Numbered from the stretch's first letter, positions 46,546-58,370 are shown. The stretch is 64,000 bases of DNA from Cervus elaphus (GCF_910594005.1 NC_057825.1:47957037-48021036), one strand, 5' to 3'. A program made the numbers and translations. Notes: generated from the sequence alone by a model not told the origin.

Positions 46546-48189
46546 GATTATTATATTTCTCTAATCACTAGAGGTTAACTAAGTTACACATTTCTTACCT
46601 AGATTTCCCTCTTCCTTGGCACCTTCTTACAACTTATGCATCTCATTCCATTTTCTATCATTGCAAATCCACTTTATCTGTAAACAGTTGGTTTTCATTT
46701 TATCCTTCTTTAGAAGCACATGTCTTCCTACTAAAAATGAAAAAAAAAAAAAAAAAAGCCTGTGAAACATTCTCAATTTTGAAAAGGGTCAAACTAAAGA
46801 AAGCCTTAGAGGCCAGCAAAAGATATCACAAAGTCTCTTTTAAAGAAAAAGTGTCATATCTATTATTAAACTAGAGGATTTGGGCCTGATATGTCACAGC
46901 TTTAAAAACTGGGGACTCTGTGTTTTCATGAGGAGTAGGAAAGGAAAATTTAGAAAGGTTCCAAAACCGTACTTTAATGTCTCTCTATGTGTCAAATGAG
47001 CAATTTTGAATGTAGACTATGAATCTTTGTAAAATGGACATATATCTGTGATTATGGGTATCTATAAAATAATGAATATAGAGATAAATATGGAGTACTA
47101 AATCTTTTGCCTATGTTTCATCTCACTGATTTCCATAAAAATATTGAAGTATTAGCCTGACATAGGAAAAACATGTGAATTAATAACAATAGAGTATAGT
47201 AATTATTGTAGTCAATTGGCTACAAGTCTGCACAAATTGTGACATGATTTCCTTCAGGAAAAACACTGTTGAATAATCTAACAATTATCCTAACACTGAT
47301 ATGACTTCAGTCAGTTCTACAAACATTCTACATACAACAGCTACACTTGCTCGTATCACTTATCAGATTTAGAAAAAAACAAAAAAACAAAAAAACAAAC
47401 TTTTTTATCATTGGATAGGACAGAATTAAAAAAAAAGTGAAAATTCAATTTGTGTTTTGAGAGAGTTAGGAATTGACTGTCTGAATAAGATTGATGGAAC
47501 CCAGTTAAATCATTAATTACATCATCACCCACTGGCAAAACAATCACCATAATGACTTAATGGGTGATTAAAATTTTCAAATAGCCAATATGGGACCAAA
47601 GCCTAGAATCAATCCATTTAATAATGGATCTTAATGTATTCAAAAGTAAAACCGCAAATACTTACATTTGTTTTCAAATCAGAAATGAGATTAGTCAAAA
47701 TTCAGAAGTTTGTGATATTGACCCCTACTAAACTGGAGGTTAAAAGTAGCAGTATACATAAAGCATTTCTCTCAAAGTTGACTGTTTCGATAGTGAACAT
47801 CAGTGATTCTGTGACCTCTTCCCCTCTCTCCTGCTAGCATCTCTTTCTCCTTCCCTCATTTTATCTCCTCTCCTCTTCCTCCTCTCTCAATTCTTCCCTC
47901 AATCTGAAGATTCTCCCTGGAGATTTTATACATGTATATGTATGTGTATACAGGTGTACACATACCTATCTACCTACATACATTCATGCATATATATATA
48001 TATAATGTACCCATATGTATAAAATTTTATATGTATAAAAATGATCTACCTTTTTTATGGCCATACCTCATTGCTATCTCATTCTAAACATATTCACAAG
48101 TATCACTTCTTTTTTCTTTCTAATATAGTAGTCTATCTATTGATATATCTAGCAGCCTTTTTTATGAATTTGTCTGTGAAGGATCAGTC
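46546..48189. other. No gene seen; simple repeats
   Basis: Poly-A run of 18 at 46740-46757, an (A)nC tract at about 47372-47400, and a CATA/TA microsatellite at about 47930-48015. A 67-codon plus frame (47634-47837) shows no recognised similarity. Confidence 0.5.
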
Positions 48190-48721
48190 ATGCCAACTTT
48201 TGAAAGCATTCCTTCAGAGAGTTCACTTAGATTTCTATCAATATTCCCCAATGCAGCCCCGGTTTCCTCCCTCCTTGTTTTGGCTTGGTGTACAAAGCCC
48301 AGGCTCACCTGGCCCATAACACCACCACCTTTAGGTTCCTGTCTTCACTGCGGTGTCATGATAACTCCCTCCTTACCAGAGCCTGCAGGCACAGGCTGAT
48401 TCCTTCTGACTCCTTCTGACATAGCTTCTTGCTGCTGCTCTCACTCCCATACCTATCCTGTGACCTCAATGGCCAGCCTGGCTCCCATTGCTCCTTCCTG
48501 TCATCCAAGTGCTCTTGTACCACTTCCTAGCCATTTATTCCAATTCCATCTCCTGGCTCACTGACTTTAACTCTTGGCAATTAGAGGCTGTGTCACCTTT
48601 GTTATTTATTTGCTCATTTGTGTGGTTTTGGGCAGGAGAGAGGTGAGTATTCCCAGAGACTTCTACTATGTTTGGAGATATCAATTATGCCTCAAGAGTT
48701 ATGTGATAGCATCCCTTAAAA
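48190..48721. other. GC-richer unassigned segment
   Basis: About 400 bp of higher GC content than the surroundings, with pyrimidine-rich 'cctccctccttg'-type stretches. A 69-codon plus frame (48190-48399) is not recognisable, and the reverse strand offers nothing better. It could be a decayed exon, a pseudogene or an LTR piece; I cannot decide. Confidence 0.4.
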
Positions 48722-51112
48722 CCAGACCGGAGACATCCACAACAGGGGGTTGCTTCTGCTTTGGCTTAGCCTCTTCATTCCTTCTGAAGCTATTTCTCCA
48801 CTCTTCTCCAGTAGCATGTTGGACAATAACAGACCTGGGAAGTTCTTCTTTCAGTGTCATATATTTTTGCCTTTTCATACTGTTATTGGGGTTCTCAAGG
48901 AAAGAATATAGAAGTGGTTTGCCCAGTTATGGACGTGTCTGGTGGTGAAAGTAAAGGCCAATGCTATAAGAACAAAACTGCATAGGAACCTGGAATGTTA
49001 GATCCATGAATCAAGGTAAATTGGAAGTTGTCAAGCAGGAGATGGCAAGAGTGAGCATTGACATTTTAGAAACAGGTGAACTAAAATGGAAAGAAATGGG
49101 CAAATTCAATTCAGATTATATCTACTACTGTGGGCAAGAATCCCTTAGAAGAAACGAAGTAGCCATCATAGTCACCAAGAGTCTGAAATGCAATACTTGG
49201 GTGCAATCTCAAAAATGATGGAATGACCTCTGTTGGTTTCCAAGGCAGGCCAATCAATATCACAGTAATTGAAGTATATGCCCCAACCACTGATGCTGAA
49301 GAAGCTGATGTTGAACAGTTCTATGAAGACCTACAAGACCTTCTAGAACTAACACCAAAACAAAAGATGTCCTTTTCATCATAGGTGACTGGAATGAAAA
49401 AGTAGGAAGTCAGAGATACATGGAGTAACAGGCAAATTTAGCCTTGGAGTACAAAATTAAGCAGGATAAGGGCTAACAGAGTTTTGCCAAGAGAATGCAC
49501 TGGTCATAGCAAACACCCTCTTCCAACAACACAAGAGATGACTCTACACATGGACCTCACCAGGTGGTCAATAGCAAAATCAGATTGATTGCATTCTGTA
49601 TAGCCAAAGATGGAGAACCTCTGTACAGTCAGCAAAAACAAGATCAGAAGATGACTGTGGCTCAGATCATGAACTCCTTTTGAAAAATTCAGACTTAAAT
49701 TGAAGCATGTAGGGAAAACCATTAGGCCATTCAGGTATGACCTAAATCAAATCCCTTATGATTATACAGTGGAAGTGACAAATAGATTCAAGGATTAAGT
49801 CTAATAGAAAGAGTGCCTAAAGAACTATGGATGGAGGTTGGTGATGCTGTACAGGAGGTAGTGATCGAAACCATCTCCAAGGAAAAGAAATGGAAAAGGC
49901 AAAATTGCTGTCTGAGGAGGCCATACAAATAGCTGAGAAAAGAAGAGAAATGAAAGACAAAGGAGAAAAGGAAAGATATATCCATCTGAATGCAGAGTTC
50001 CAAAGAATAGCAAGGAGAGCTAATTAAGCCATCCAAGTGAAAAATGCAAAGAAATAGAGGAAACAATAGCATTGGAGAGACTAGAGAGCTCTTCAAGAAA
50101 ATTAGAGATACCAAGGGAACATTTCATGCAAAGATGGGCTCAGTAAGGGACAGAAATAGTATGGACTTAACAGAAGCAGAAGATATTAAGAAGAGGTTGC
50201 AAGAATACACAGAAGAACTGTACAAAAGAAGATCTTAATGACCCAGATAACCACGATGGTGTGATCACTCACCTGGAGTCAGACATCCTGGAGTGTGAAG
50301 TCAAGTGGATCTTAGGAAGCATGACTATAAGAAAAGCTAGTGGAGGTGAAGGAATTCCAGCTGAGCTATTTCAAATTCTAAAAAATGATGTTGTTAAAGT
50401 GCTGCACTCAATATGCCAGCAAATTTGGAAAACTCAGCAGTGGCCACAGGATGGAAAAGGTCAGGTTTCATTCCAGTCTCAAAGAATGGCAGGGCCAAAG
50501 AATGCTCAAACTACTGCACAACTGTACTCATTCCACATGCTAGCAAAGTAATTCTCAAAATCTTTCAAACTAGGCTTCAAAAGTATGTGAACCAAGACCT
50601 TTCAGACGTACAAGCTGGATTTACAAAAGACAGTGTAACCAGAGAGCAAACTGCCGACATCTATTGAATTACAGAAAAACATCTGCTTCATTGACAATAC
50701 TAAAGCCTTCGACTATGTGGATCACAACAAATTGTGGAAAATTCTGAAAGAGGTGGGAATACCAAATCACCTTACTTGCCTCTTGAGAAACCTATATGCA
50801 GCTCAGGAAGCAACTGTTTAAACTGGACATGGCATAACAAATTGGTTCAAAACTGGGAAAGGAATATGTCAAGGTTGTATATTGTCACCCTGCTTATTTA
50901 ATTTCTAGGCAGAGTACATCATCGAAATGCTGGGCTGGATGAAGCACAAGCTGGAATCAAGATTGCCAGGAGAAATATCAATAACCTCAGACACTCAGAT
51001 GACAACACCCTTATGGCAGAAAGCGAAAAGGAACTAAAGAGCCTCTTGATGAAAGTGAAAGAGGACAGTGCCCACTTAAAACTCAACATTAAAAAAACTA
51101 AGATCTTGGCAT
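48722..51112 (+). mobile_element. BovB LINE, inverted 5' UTR, lacking its 3' end
   Basis: 48722-48921 is BovB 5' UTR on the minus strand ('cttcattccttctgaagcta', 'tgccttttcatactgttatt'). At 48922 it switches to the plus strand at nearly the same element position ('ccagttatggacgtgtctgg'). It then runs through EN (MNQGKLEVVKQEMARVSID at 49006), linker (50044-50551) and RT to 51112. Motif C reads NLRHSDDNTL. The last 600 bp or so of BovB are absent and SINE sequence follows. Many stops and frameshifts. Confidence 0.9.
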
Positions 51113-51114
51113 GC

Positions 51115-51217
51115 TGTCCTCCAGGACATCTTTTTGACCTAGGGATTGAACCCAAGTCTCTTACATCTCCTGCATTGGCGGTAGGTTCTTTACCATTTAC
51201 GACCTGGGAAGCCCACA
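51115..51217 (-). mobile_element. Partial Bov-tA SINE, antisense, at the BovB break
   Basis: 'gacctagggattgaacccaa' to 'acgacctgggaagcccaca' is the head half of an antisense Bov-tA. It abuts the broken BovB directly. Confidence 0.8.
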
Positions 51218-51369
51218 TATATCCATGCATATGTGCATTAGAATAAATATGTACAGACAGAGAAGTGAAACATAACATAACATAAAATACACATAGATAT
51301 GTCTGTATGTACACATACACATGCACATTTGTAAAAATGTATGCGCGTTTGGTTCTGTTTAGACTAGAT

Positions 51370-51575
51370 AGGACTTCCCTATAGCTCAATGGCAAAGAAT
51401 CTGCCTGTGATGCAGGAAACCAGGGTTCCATCCTGGGTTGGGAAGTTCCCCTGGAGAAGGAAATGGCAACCCACTACAGTATTCTTGCCTGGAGAATCCC
51501 ATGGACAGAGGAGCCTGGCAGGCCACAGTCCATGGGATCGCAAAGAATCAGACATGACTGAGCTACTATCACACA
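51370..51575 (+). mobile_element. Bov-tA SINE
   Basis: 'aggacttccctatagctcaa' to 'cagacatgactgagctacta', full head, middle and tail. Confidence 0.92.
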
Positions 51576-52882
51576 GCATATTTTATGAGGACAGAAATTT
51601 TCCTCTCCTGATTACCTATTTATTCTCATGTTCCACTACAATCCTGGTTCATAGTACATGTTCAATACATATTAACTGAATAGTGAATGAAAAAATATAT
51701 AATAACCATGAGACAAGATATGCAAAACAACAGAAAAAATACAGCTATATACAATAATTAGCAGCAAAAAGTATGATGGGTAATTGTAACACATATACAT
51801 TTGCAATTTTAAATGTAACATAATATTTTATACATTGGAAGAGCACACAGACATCTTTCCTTTGTACTTTTTATTGTGGTAAAATATACATAGCATACAA
51901 TTTACCATTAGTGACATATTTTTAATCTTTAAAATTGATTTTAATAACTAAAAGAATGAGAATTTAAATGACATTTTGGTATATCACTAATCAATAATGG
52001 AATGTTTATCATGATTAGATACCAATTCATTCAACTTTTTCCTGGCAAAATTACATTTAGTTTTGTAATGCCTTTGAAATTTAATTTTTTTTCATAACCA
52101 AACAACAAATTAAACCTCATTAAATTTTTTAAATTTGATGTATATTATACGCTGTGACTACATAAAACTAATTAACAAAGAATAATAAAGCTCCAAATAA
52201 AGCCTACATAAATCACAGCACAAACATTTGGAAGATAAACAAAAACAGCTTTCTAGTTGTTATAGTTGATATTAACAGAACCACTTTCAGTTACAGACTA
52301 CTAGGAAAACAACAAAACTGAAAAGAAAACATCAAAACATATGCAAGGCAAAGTTTGAGTAGTTTAGTTATAAAATAAGTTAATTTTAACACACAAAATC
52401 AAATTTCTAAGCAAGAACAGAATAACAAAAGGAACATAATAAATATAAAAGAAAGAAAATGGTAAAGGCAAACAGAAAATAATTACAAAGCAAGAAAAAA
52501 GTAAAGCTGCAATTTCAAGAGATGATTTTTTTCCAAAAATTAATTTAATGGAAAAGCATAACACATCTCCAAGGACAACCTTCACTACTAGACCTGATGT
52601 TTTTATATATTCCAGTATTCTTAATACATTGGAGCTAGATTTACTGCTGAAGAAGAAAGCCATACGGAAGAACAAAGTGTTTTGTCTCCCAGACCACCAT
52701 ACTCACTTTGGAGTGCTTTTCCTTGATGGAGAAATCGTGTCTCTGCATGCCTCCAACTACCTGCAAGACACCCTACCTTTGACAAGAGTGATTCCAGGAA
52801 AGCTAGAGACTTCCAAATCCCTTGTTGAAGCATAACAAAATTCAAGTATCATTTTAGAGCCATCCTGCAAAATGACTAATGG
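51576..52882. other. No gene seen; one unassigned open segment
   Basis: 51866-51915 ('ttattgtggtaaaatataca') resembles old L1-related sequence. 52520-52850 is GC-richer and open on both strands (95 codons plus, 52548-52835; 74 codons minus, 52621-52845). I recognise neither protein. Confidence 0.45.
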
Positions 52883-53543
52883 AATTTAGCCACCCTAGCT
52901 TTAGCACACTTTATCCTTTTCCTTTGTTTTATTTTTAATCTATTTGTGTCTTTACATATAAAGTACATTTCTTGTAGGCAGAAAATGGTGGCTTTTGTTG
53001 CTTCTTCAATCAGACAATCTCTGCTTTTTAACTGAGATGTTTAGATTGGAATCAGAACCCTATCACCAGTGGGGCAAATCTGACTAATGGGTCAAATCCA
53101 GCCGGCATTCACGCAGTTACCCGTCACCTACAGCTCTGTTTGTGCTGTAGCAGCAGAGTTCAGCTCTTAACATAAGGCTTGAAAAATATTTTATATCTGG
53201 TGACTTACAGAAAAGATTTTCTGATTTCTTGTTTAAATTTGATTATCAAAATAATTAAAGGCTATAATTTTGGTTTTGTTTTCTATTTGACCCACTATAA
53301 TTTGATCCTTAACTTTTATTACTATTTCAGTCTCTTTTTTATGTTAATTGACTATTTTTTATAGTTCCAAATTATTCCCCTTTTTTTTTGGCATACTAGC
53401 TATAACTTTGTTTTGTTATTTTAATAGTGCTATGGTTTAGTAACTACATATTTAACTTATTAAGTCTACATTCAAGCAATATTACACAACTTCATTAAAA
53501 GTGTAGACTCTTACAGTAGTGCAATTTCATTTGTCATCTCCTG
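52883..53543 (-). mobile_element. Old L1 ORF2 part, antisense
   Basis: 'tttatttttaatctatttgt', 'aagtacatttcttgtaggca' (about 52966) and, after an insert, 'tttgttttgttattttaata' (about 53409) and 'aacttattaagtctacattc' follow antisense L1 ORF2 in order. Interrupted by a hAT-like insert at about 53058-53225. Confidence 0.75.
53058..53225 (+). mobile_element. Old DNA-transposon-like repeat
   Basis: 'actaatgggtcaaatccagc', 'gctgtagcagcagagttcag' and 'gacttacagaaaagattttc' match a widespread mammalian hAT-like non-autonomous repeat with an internal deletion. I am unsure of the exact family. Confidence 0.5.
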
Positions 53544-53937
53544 CAAGCCCACAGATAACATCATACTCAATGGTGAAAAGCTGAAAGCTTTTCCTCCAAG
53601 GTCAAGAACAAGACAAGGGTGTCCACTCTATTTATAATAGTACTGGAAGTCCTAAAAAAAAGTCTGGCAAGAAAAAATAAAATAAAAAGCACAGAAAATG
53701 GAAAGGAAGATGTAAAATCGCCTCTACTTTGCGCATGACATGATCTTATATATAGAAAGTCCTAACAATTCTTTTCAAAAAAACTATTAGAAGTAATAAA
53801 TGAATTCAGTTAAGATTGCAGAATGCAAAATCAACATGCAAATTCATCAGTGTTTCTAATACATTAGCAACAAACTATTTGAAAAGAAATAAAGAAAACT
53901 ACCTCACTCACAATAGCATCAAATAAATAAAATAAAA
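53544..53937 (+). mobile_element. Old L1 ORF2 RT part, plus strand
   Basis: 'aagcccacagataacatcat', 'tcaagaacaagacaagggtg' and 'gcatgacatgatcttatata' are the L1 RT core. Where L1 normally encodes FADDM the reading here gives FAHDM, so one catalytic Asp is lost. Orientation is opposite to the L1 part immediately to its left. Confidence 0.8.
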
Positions 53938-54474
53938 GACTTGGACTTGAAGAGGAAGCAACACTTCAGACTGGCTTCAATGGAGAAAGACTTCCACCTT
54001 GAGGTGGCTCTGGGGGCTCCGGGTTGGTGGGGTGAAGTGTAGGATTTCTGATTCTTAGGAGGGCACAGCAACATAGTTTATTTGCAGCTCTATCAGCTAA
54101 GGGTAATTTCACCAAAGATGGCAGGTGACTTCTGTGTCCAAAACTACGGATGTCCTGTGTGTGGCAATGGAGGCTAGGGTTATTGGAGTACTGACAGGTG
54201 GAAGCTGCTGGGCCTTCTCTCTTTTTTTTTTTTTTTTTTCTTTTTTTAGTCCATAGGTGGAAATTCTAAATGAGGGGATCCCTCTTGGCATCAGTCCTGG
54301 CACAAAAGCAGTTGAAGAGGCTGTGGAGCATGGATCCTGGGATGAGGCACTCTGGAACTACTATAGCACCTGGGTCCCAAGGTGCAGGTATAATTACTGT
54401 GGTAATGGTGCTGGTGGCTGAGATGTAACCCTGCACAGATCTCCTGTGGGATCAGAGTCTAGGTCTCAGGGATT

Positions 54475-54831
54475 TGACAAAATAACTTAAGGCGAGTGCA
54501 GACAAAAAGAGAGTGAGCTGGTCAGTCAGGCAAGAAAAGAGAAATTTATTAGAGGGAAAAGAGAGGGTGACTGGCTCTTAAGGAGAACCAGCATCCTCCC
54601 TTTCTGACAGGGTCCTTATACTCCACCAATGAAAAATTCTCTGAAGGGCTGGTCGATTAGCAGGAGGTCTGGAATCTGGTGTTCTCATAGCTTTGAGAAG
54701 ATAGGCGCCAGTGAGAAAAGAGCATGCAATTTGGGCAATTTGGTCGTCTCACGGATCACTGTGATTTTATTCTTTGTTTGCGAGGTCGACAAAATGAGCC
54801 ATCTTATCAATGAGACAAGTGGGCCCTATCA
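54475..54831 (-). mobile_element. ERV solo LTR inside the L1 5' UTR, antisense
   Basis: On the minus strand it begins TGATAGGGCCC and ends TTTTGTCA, TG...CA as in LTRs. It has a TATA-like 'gtataagg' and a 'ctaataaat' polyadenylation signal about 55 bp apart. L1 5' UTR sequence is continuous on both sides ('aggtctcagg' and 'ctactttggcatagcagg'). No viral genes. TSD not resolved. Confidence 0.7.
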
Positions 54832-55821
54832 ATAACTAGGCAGGGAAGGGGCAAAGGGGAAAATATAGCAGCAGCACTACTTTGGCATAGCAGGATGCAG
54901 CGGTGGCTTGAGGGCAGAGGGCAAAGCCTGCGGTAGCAGCATAGACTGAGGATGGGGAGCTGAAGTCCCAACTCTAGCCCCAAGGTGAAGTTGTAGAACT
55001 GTAGCCTCATATCCGTAGTGATGGCCAGTTAAAGCCTTGTGTCTAAACCCAAGGGGAAATGTGTAGGGCAGGGGCAGCTCAGCCCAGCTTAGGTCAGGTG
55101 ATAGCCATGACTCGGGACCCTAGGGCAGCCTCCAAACAGCAGCAGCTCCAGTGCTATAGATGCAATGCTCTGTGGCATGTGGATCCTGAGTAGCAGGTCA
55201 CAACAGCAACTAGGGGCTCCTGGGGAGCAGCTATAGCTCAAGCCCCAGGAATGAAACACAGAAGAAAGTCTCAGGTAGCTCTGCCAGCTAGGTTTGGTAT
55301 GATGGTGAAGTCTGTGGGAGTTTTCATAGCAAGGACTGCAAAGGTCCTCCACAGTGAGTTTTGCTGTGCTTCTGCTCTCCTTTGCCCTGTGATAAAATTT
55401 CCCTGAGGGGATCACTCCTAGTGATGGATTGGGGGATGGGTTGACACAGGTAAAATGCTTCCTTTGCTTTTATCCACAGACATCCTCTGTTTTTCTGTTT
55501 TGGGGCAATTCTGATGCCTTATTATTGTAGTCTAATGCTTTCCCAGAGCTATTTTTGCCAGTTTGCATCTATTCACCTATTGTTTGTATATTTTTGTTGT
55601 TGTTGTAGAAACAAGTGTTGGAACCTTCCAACTCTTCTGTCATCCACAGCATCTGATGAAAAAATAGTTGTTCAAGGAATTCCATTGTTTCCCATATTTA
55701 AAAAGTACTTTTTCCCTCGCTGCTTTTACTATTTTCTCTTTCTCTTTAGTTTTTAACAGTTCTTTGTTATGCTTGTTTATATTGTTTGATTTTTGTGACT
55801 CATATACTTTTTGTATATTCT

Positions 55822-56065
55822 GGATGTTTGTGTTGCCCTAGAATTCATATGATGATGCTCTAAGCCCTGCTGTGATTGTATTTGGAAGCAGAGGCTGCAA
55901 AAAGGTAGTAAAGGTTAGATGAAATCATAAGGATGGTGATTTAACTTAATAGATGTCTTTATAAGAAGAAAACAAGCCACCAGAGTTCTCTCTCTGTGAT
56001 CTGAGGATTCAATAAGAAGGTAGTTACCTGCAAACCAAGAAGAGAATGTTGAGAGCAACTAACCA
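55822..56065 (+). mobile_element. MLT1 LTR fragment (MaLR)
   Basis: 'tagaattcatatgatgatgc', 'gctgtgattgtatttggaag', 'aggttagatgaaatcataag' and 'tctttataagaagaaaacaa' are the MLT1 LTR landmarks in order. The LTR's 3' third is missing; an antisense BovB follows. It sits between two parts of a younger L1. Confidence 0.75.
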
Positions 56066-56072
56066 TTTTTTA

Positions 56073-56827
56073 TCATTGTTCAGTCACTAAGTAGTGTCTG
56101 ACTCTTTATGACCCTTTGGACTATACAATGCAAGGCTCCTCTGTCCTCCAGTATCTCCTGGAGTTTGCTCAAATTCATATCCGTTGAGACAGTGATGCTA
56201 CCTAACCAACTCATCCTCTGCAGTCCCCTTCTCCTTTTGTCTTCAGTCTTTATCATCATTAGAGTCTTTCCAGTGAGTTGGCGCTTCCACACAAGGTGGC
56301 AAAATTGTTGGAGCTTCAGCTTCATCATCAGTTCTTCTGATGAATATTCAGGGTTTATTTCCTTTAAGATTTACTGTTTTGATCTCCTAGCAGTCCAAAG
56401 GACTCTCAAGAGTCTTCTCCAGCACCACAGTTTGAAAACATCAATTCATTAATGCTCAACCTTTTTTACAGTCTAGCTCTCACATATGTATGTGACTACT
56501 GGAAAAACCATAGCTTTAACTTCATGGACATTTATTGGCAAAGTGATGTCTCTGTTTTTTAATACACTGTCTAGGGTTGTCATAGCTTTCTTTCCAAGGA
56601 GCAAGTATCTTTTAATTCCCAGGCTGCAGTCAATATTGGCAGTGATTTTGGAGCCCAAGAAAATAAAATCTGTCATTGCCTCCATTTTTTCTTCTTTTTG
56701 CCATGAAGTGATGGAACCAGATGCTAAGATCTTAATGTTTTGAACATTGAGTTTTAAGCCAGCTTTTTCATTCTCCTCTTTCAGTCTCATCCAAAGGCTC
56801 TTTAGTTTCTCTTCACTTTCTGCCATT
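56073..56827 (-). mobile_element. BovB 3' part, antisense
   Basis: 'tcattgttcagtcactaagt' to 'ctcttcactttctgccatta' on the plus strand. The 117-codon minus frame at 56473-56826 starts MAESEEKLKSLWMRLKEE, just after motif C. 0.75 kb. Confidence 0.92.
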
Positions 56828-56838
56828 ACAATAGATGT

Positions 56839-57279
56839 TGCTGCTGTTCAATCGCCAAATTGTGTTCAACTCTCTGCAACCCCATGGACTGCAGCATGTC
56901 GGGCCTCCCTGCCCCTCACCATCTCCCAAATTTTGCCCAAGTTCATGTTCATTGAATTAGTGATGCCATCCAACTATCTCGTTCTGTATTTCCCTCTTCT
57001 TACATCTTCTGTTTTTCCCAGCATCAGAGACTTTTCCAATGAGTCGGTTGTTCATATCAGGTAGCCAAAGTGTTAAGACTTTCAGTTTCAGAATCACTCC
57101 TTCCAATGAGTATTCAGGGTTGATTTCCTTTCGGATTGACTGGTTTGATCTCCTTCCTGTTCAAGGGACTCTCAAGAGTTTTCTCCACTGCTAGAGTTCA
57201 AAAGCATCAACTCTCCAACACTCTGCCTTCTTTATGGTCCAACTCTAACAACTGTACATGAGTACTGGAAAGACTATCC
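56839..57279 (-). mobile_element. BovB 3' end, antisense, second copy
   Basis: 'gttgctgctgttcaatcgcc' to 'catgagtactggaaagacta'. A second 3' end starts right after the first breaks off, in the same orientation. Confidence 0.9.
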
Positions 57280-57342
57280 AGTTCAGTTCAGTTCAGTCGC
57301 TCAGTTGTGTCTGACTCTTTGCAACCCCATGCAAAGAGTTTG
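57280..57342 (-). mobile_element. BovB 3' tip, antisense, third copy
   Basis: 'ccagttcagttcagttcagt' followed by 'tctgactctttgcaacccca': only the last 60 bp of BovB, adjoining the previous copy. A Bov-A tail is the alternative. Confidence 0.75.
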
Positions 57343-58370
57343 TTTGCCTTTCCTACTGTTATTTTTTCCCCTTGCAGCTAATAATTATTGTATATAAATC
57401 TCCTTCATCTACCTCTATTTAATTTTGCATATCTATTCTTTCTTTCTTTCCTTTCCTCTCAACATATTTGTTAGCTTCATTTTTATTGCTTTATTCCCCA
57501 CTTGGTACCTTGCTTTAGTTTTGTTTTCCATTTTGTGCTTTAGTTAGTTTTGTTCTTAACTGCTAAATAAAATTTTTGATTTCTTTGTTTGCCTGGTTAA
57601 ACACTTGTACTTTATTTTAATTGGAATGTTTTGACTTTGCTCATGGGAGTATATGTATATGTGTATATTCTATATTTTAATTATTATTTGTCTGATTTTG
57701 TAAATGCCATTTGTCTGGGGTTCATCTTCAGTGTCTCATTTTTGGATATTTGTTTTAATCTAACTTAATGCCATAACAAACCACTTGTGGAATCTTCATT
57801 CCTGACCAGAGATCAAGCCCTGAGCCTTTGGAGTAGGAGCACTGACCCCAAGACCTTAGACTACCAGAGAACTAACCCTAGGGAGTATCAAATAGTGAGA
57901 ACTCACACAAAGGAAGACACTTGAATACAAGACCGGGCATCACTCAACCACCAGTAGCACCCTGTGCAGGATCCCTCATCCAAACAACAAACAAAACAAA
58001 AATACAAACCCAGTCATCAGCAGATATGATTACCACCTCAGCCTTGCCCATCAGAGGAAAAACAAACGAACAAAAACTCAGCACAAATTTCACCCTATAT
58101 GAAGCTTACACAAACCACTGGACAAACCATAGGAGGACAGAAAACAAAAGGAAGAAAGAATTCAACCTTGAAGCCTGGGAAAAGGAGACCTCAAACACAA
58201 TAAGTTAAAAAAATAATAATAAAAAGGCAGAGAAATACTATGTAAATGAAGGAACAAACTAGAAACACAGAAGTCCAAATAAATGAAGTGGAAGTAGACA
58301 AACTCCCCGAAAAAAAAAAAAAAAAATCAGAATAGTGTGAGTAAAGAAGATCAAAAACCTTGAAAACAAA

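Noticed and set aside
50919..51431. 170-codon minus-strand frame across a BovB/SINE junction
   Set aside because: Antisense reading of BovB RT plus antisense SINE; the similarity to other antisense BovB frames shows it is a shadow.
54832..55460. GC-rich stretch with 'gcagcagc' runs that could be a CpG-type promoter or exon
   Set aside because: It is the 5' UTR of the ruminant L1, continuous with the L1 sequence on the other side of the LTR; any promoter activity would be the L1's own.
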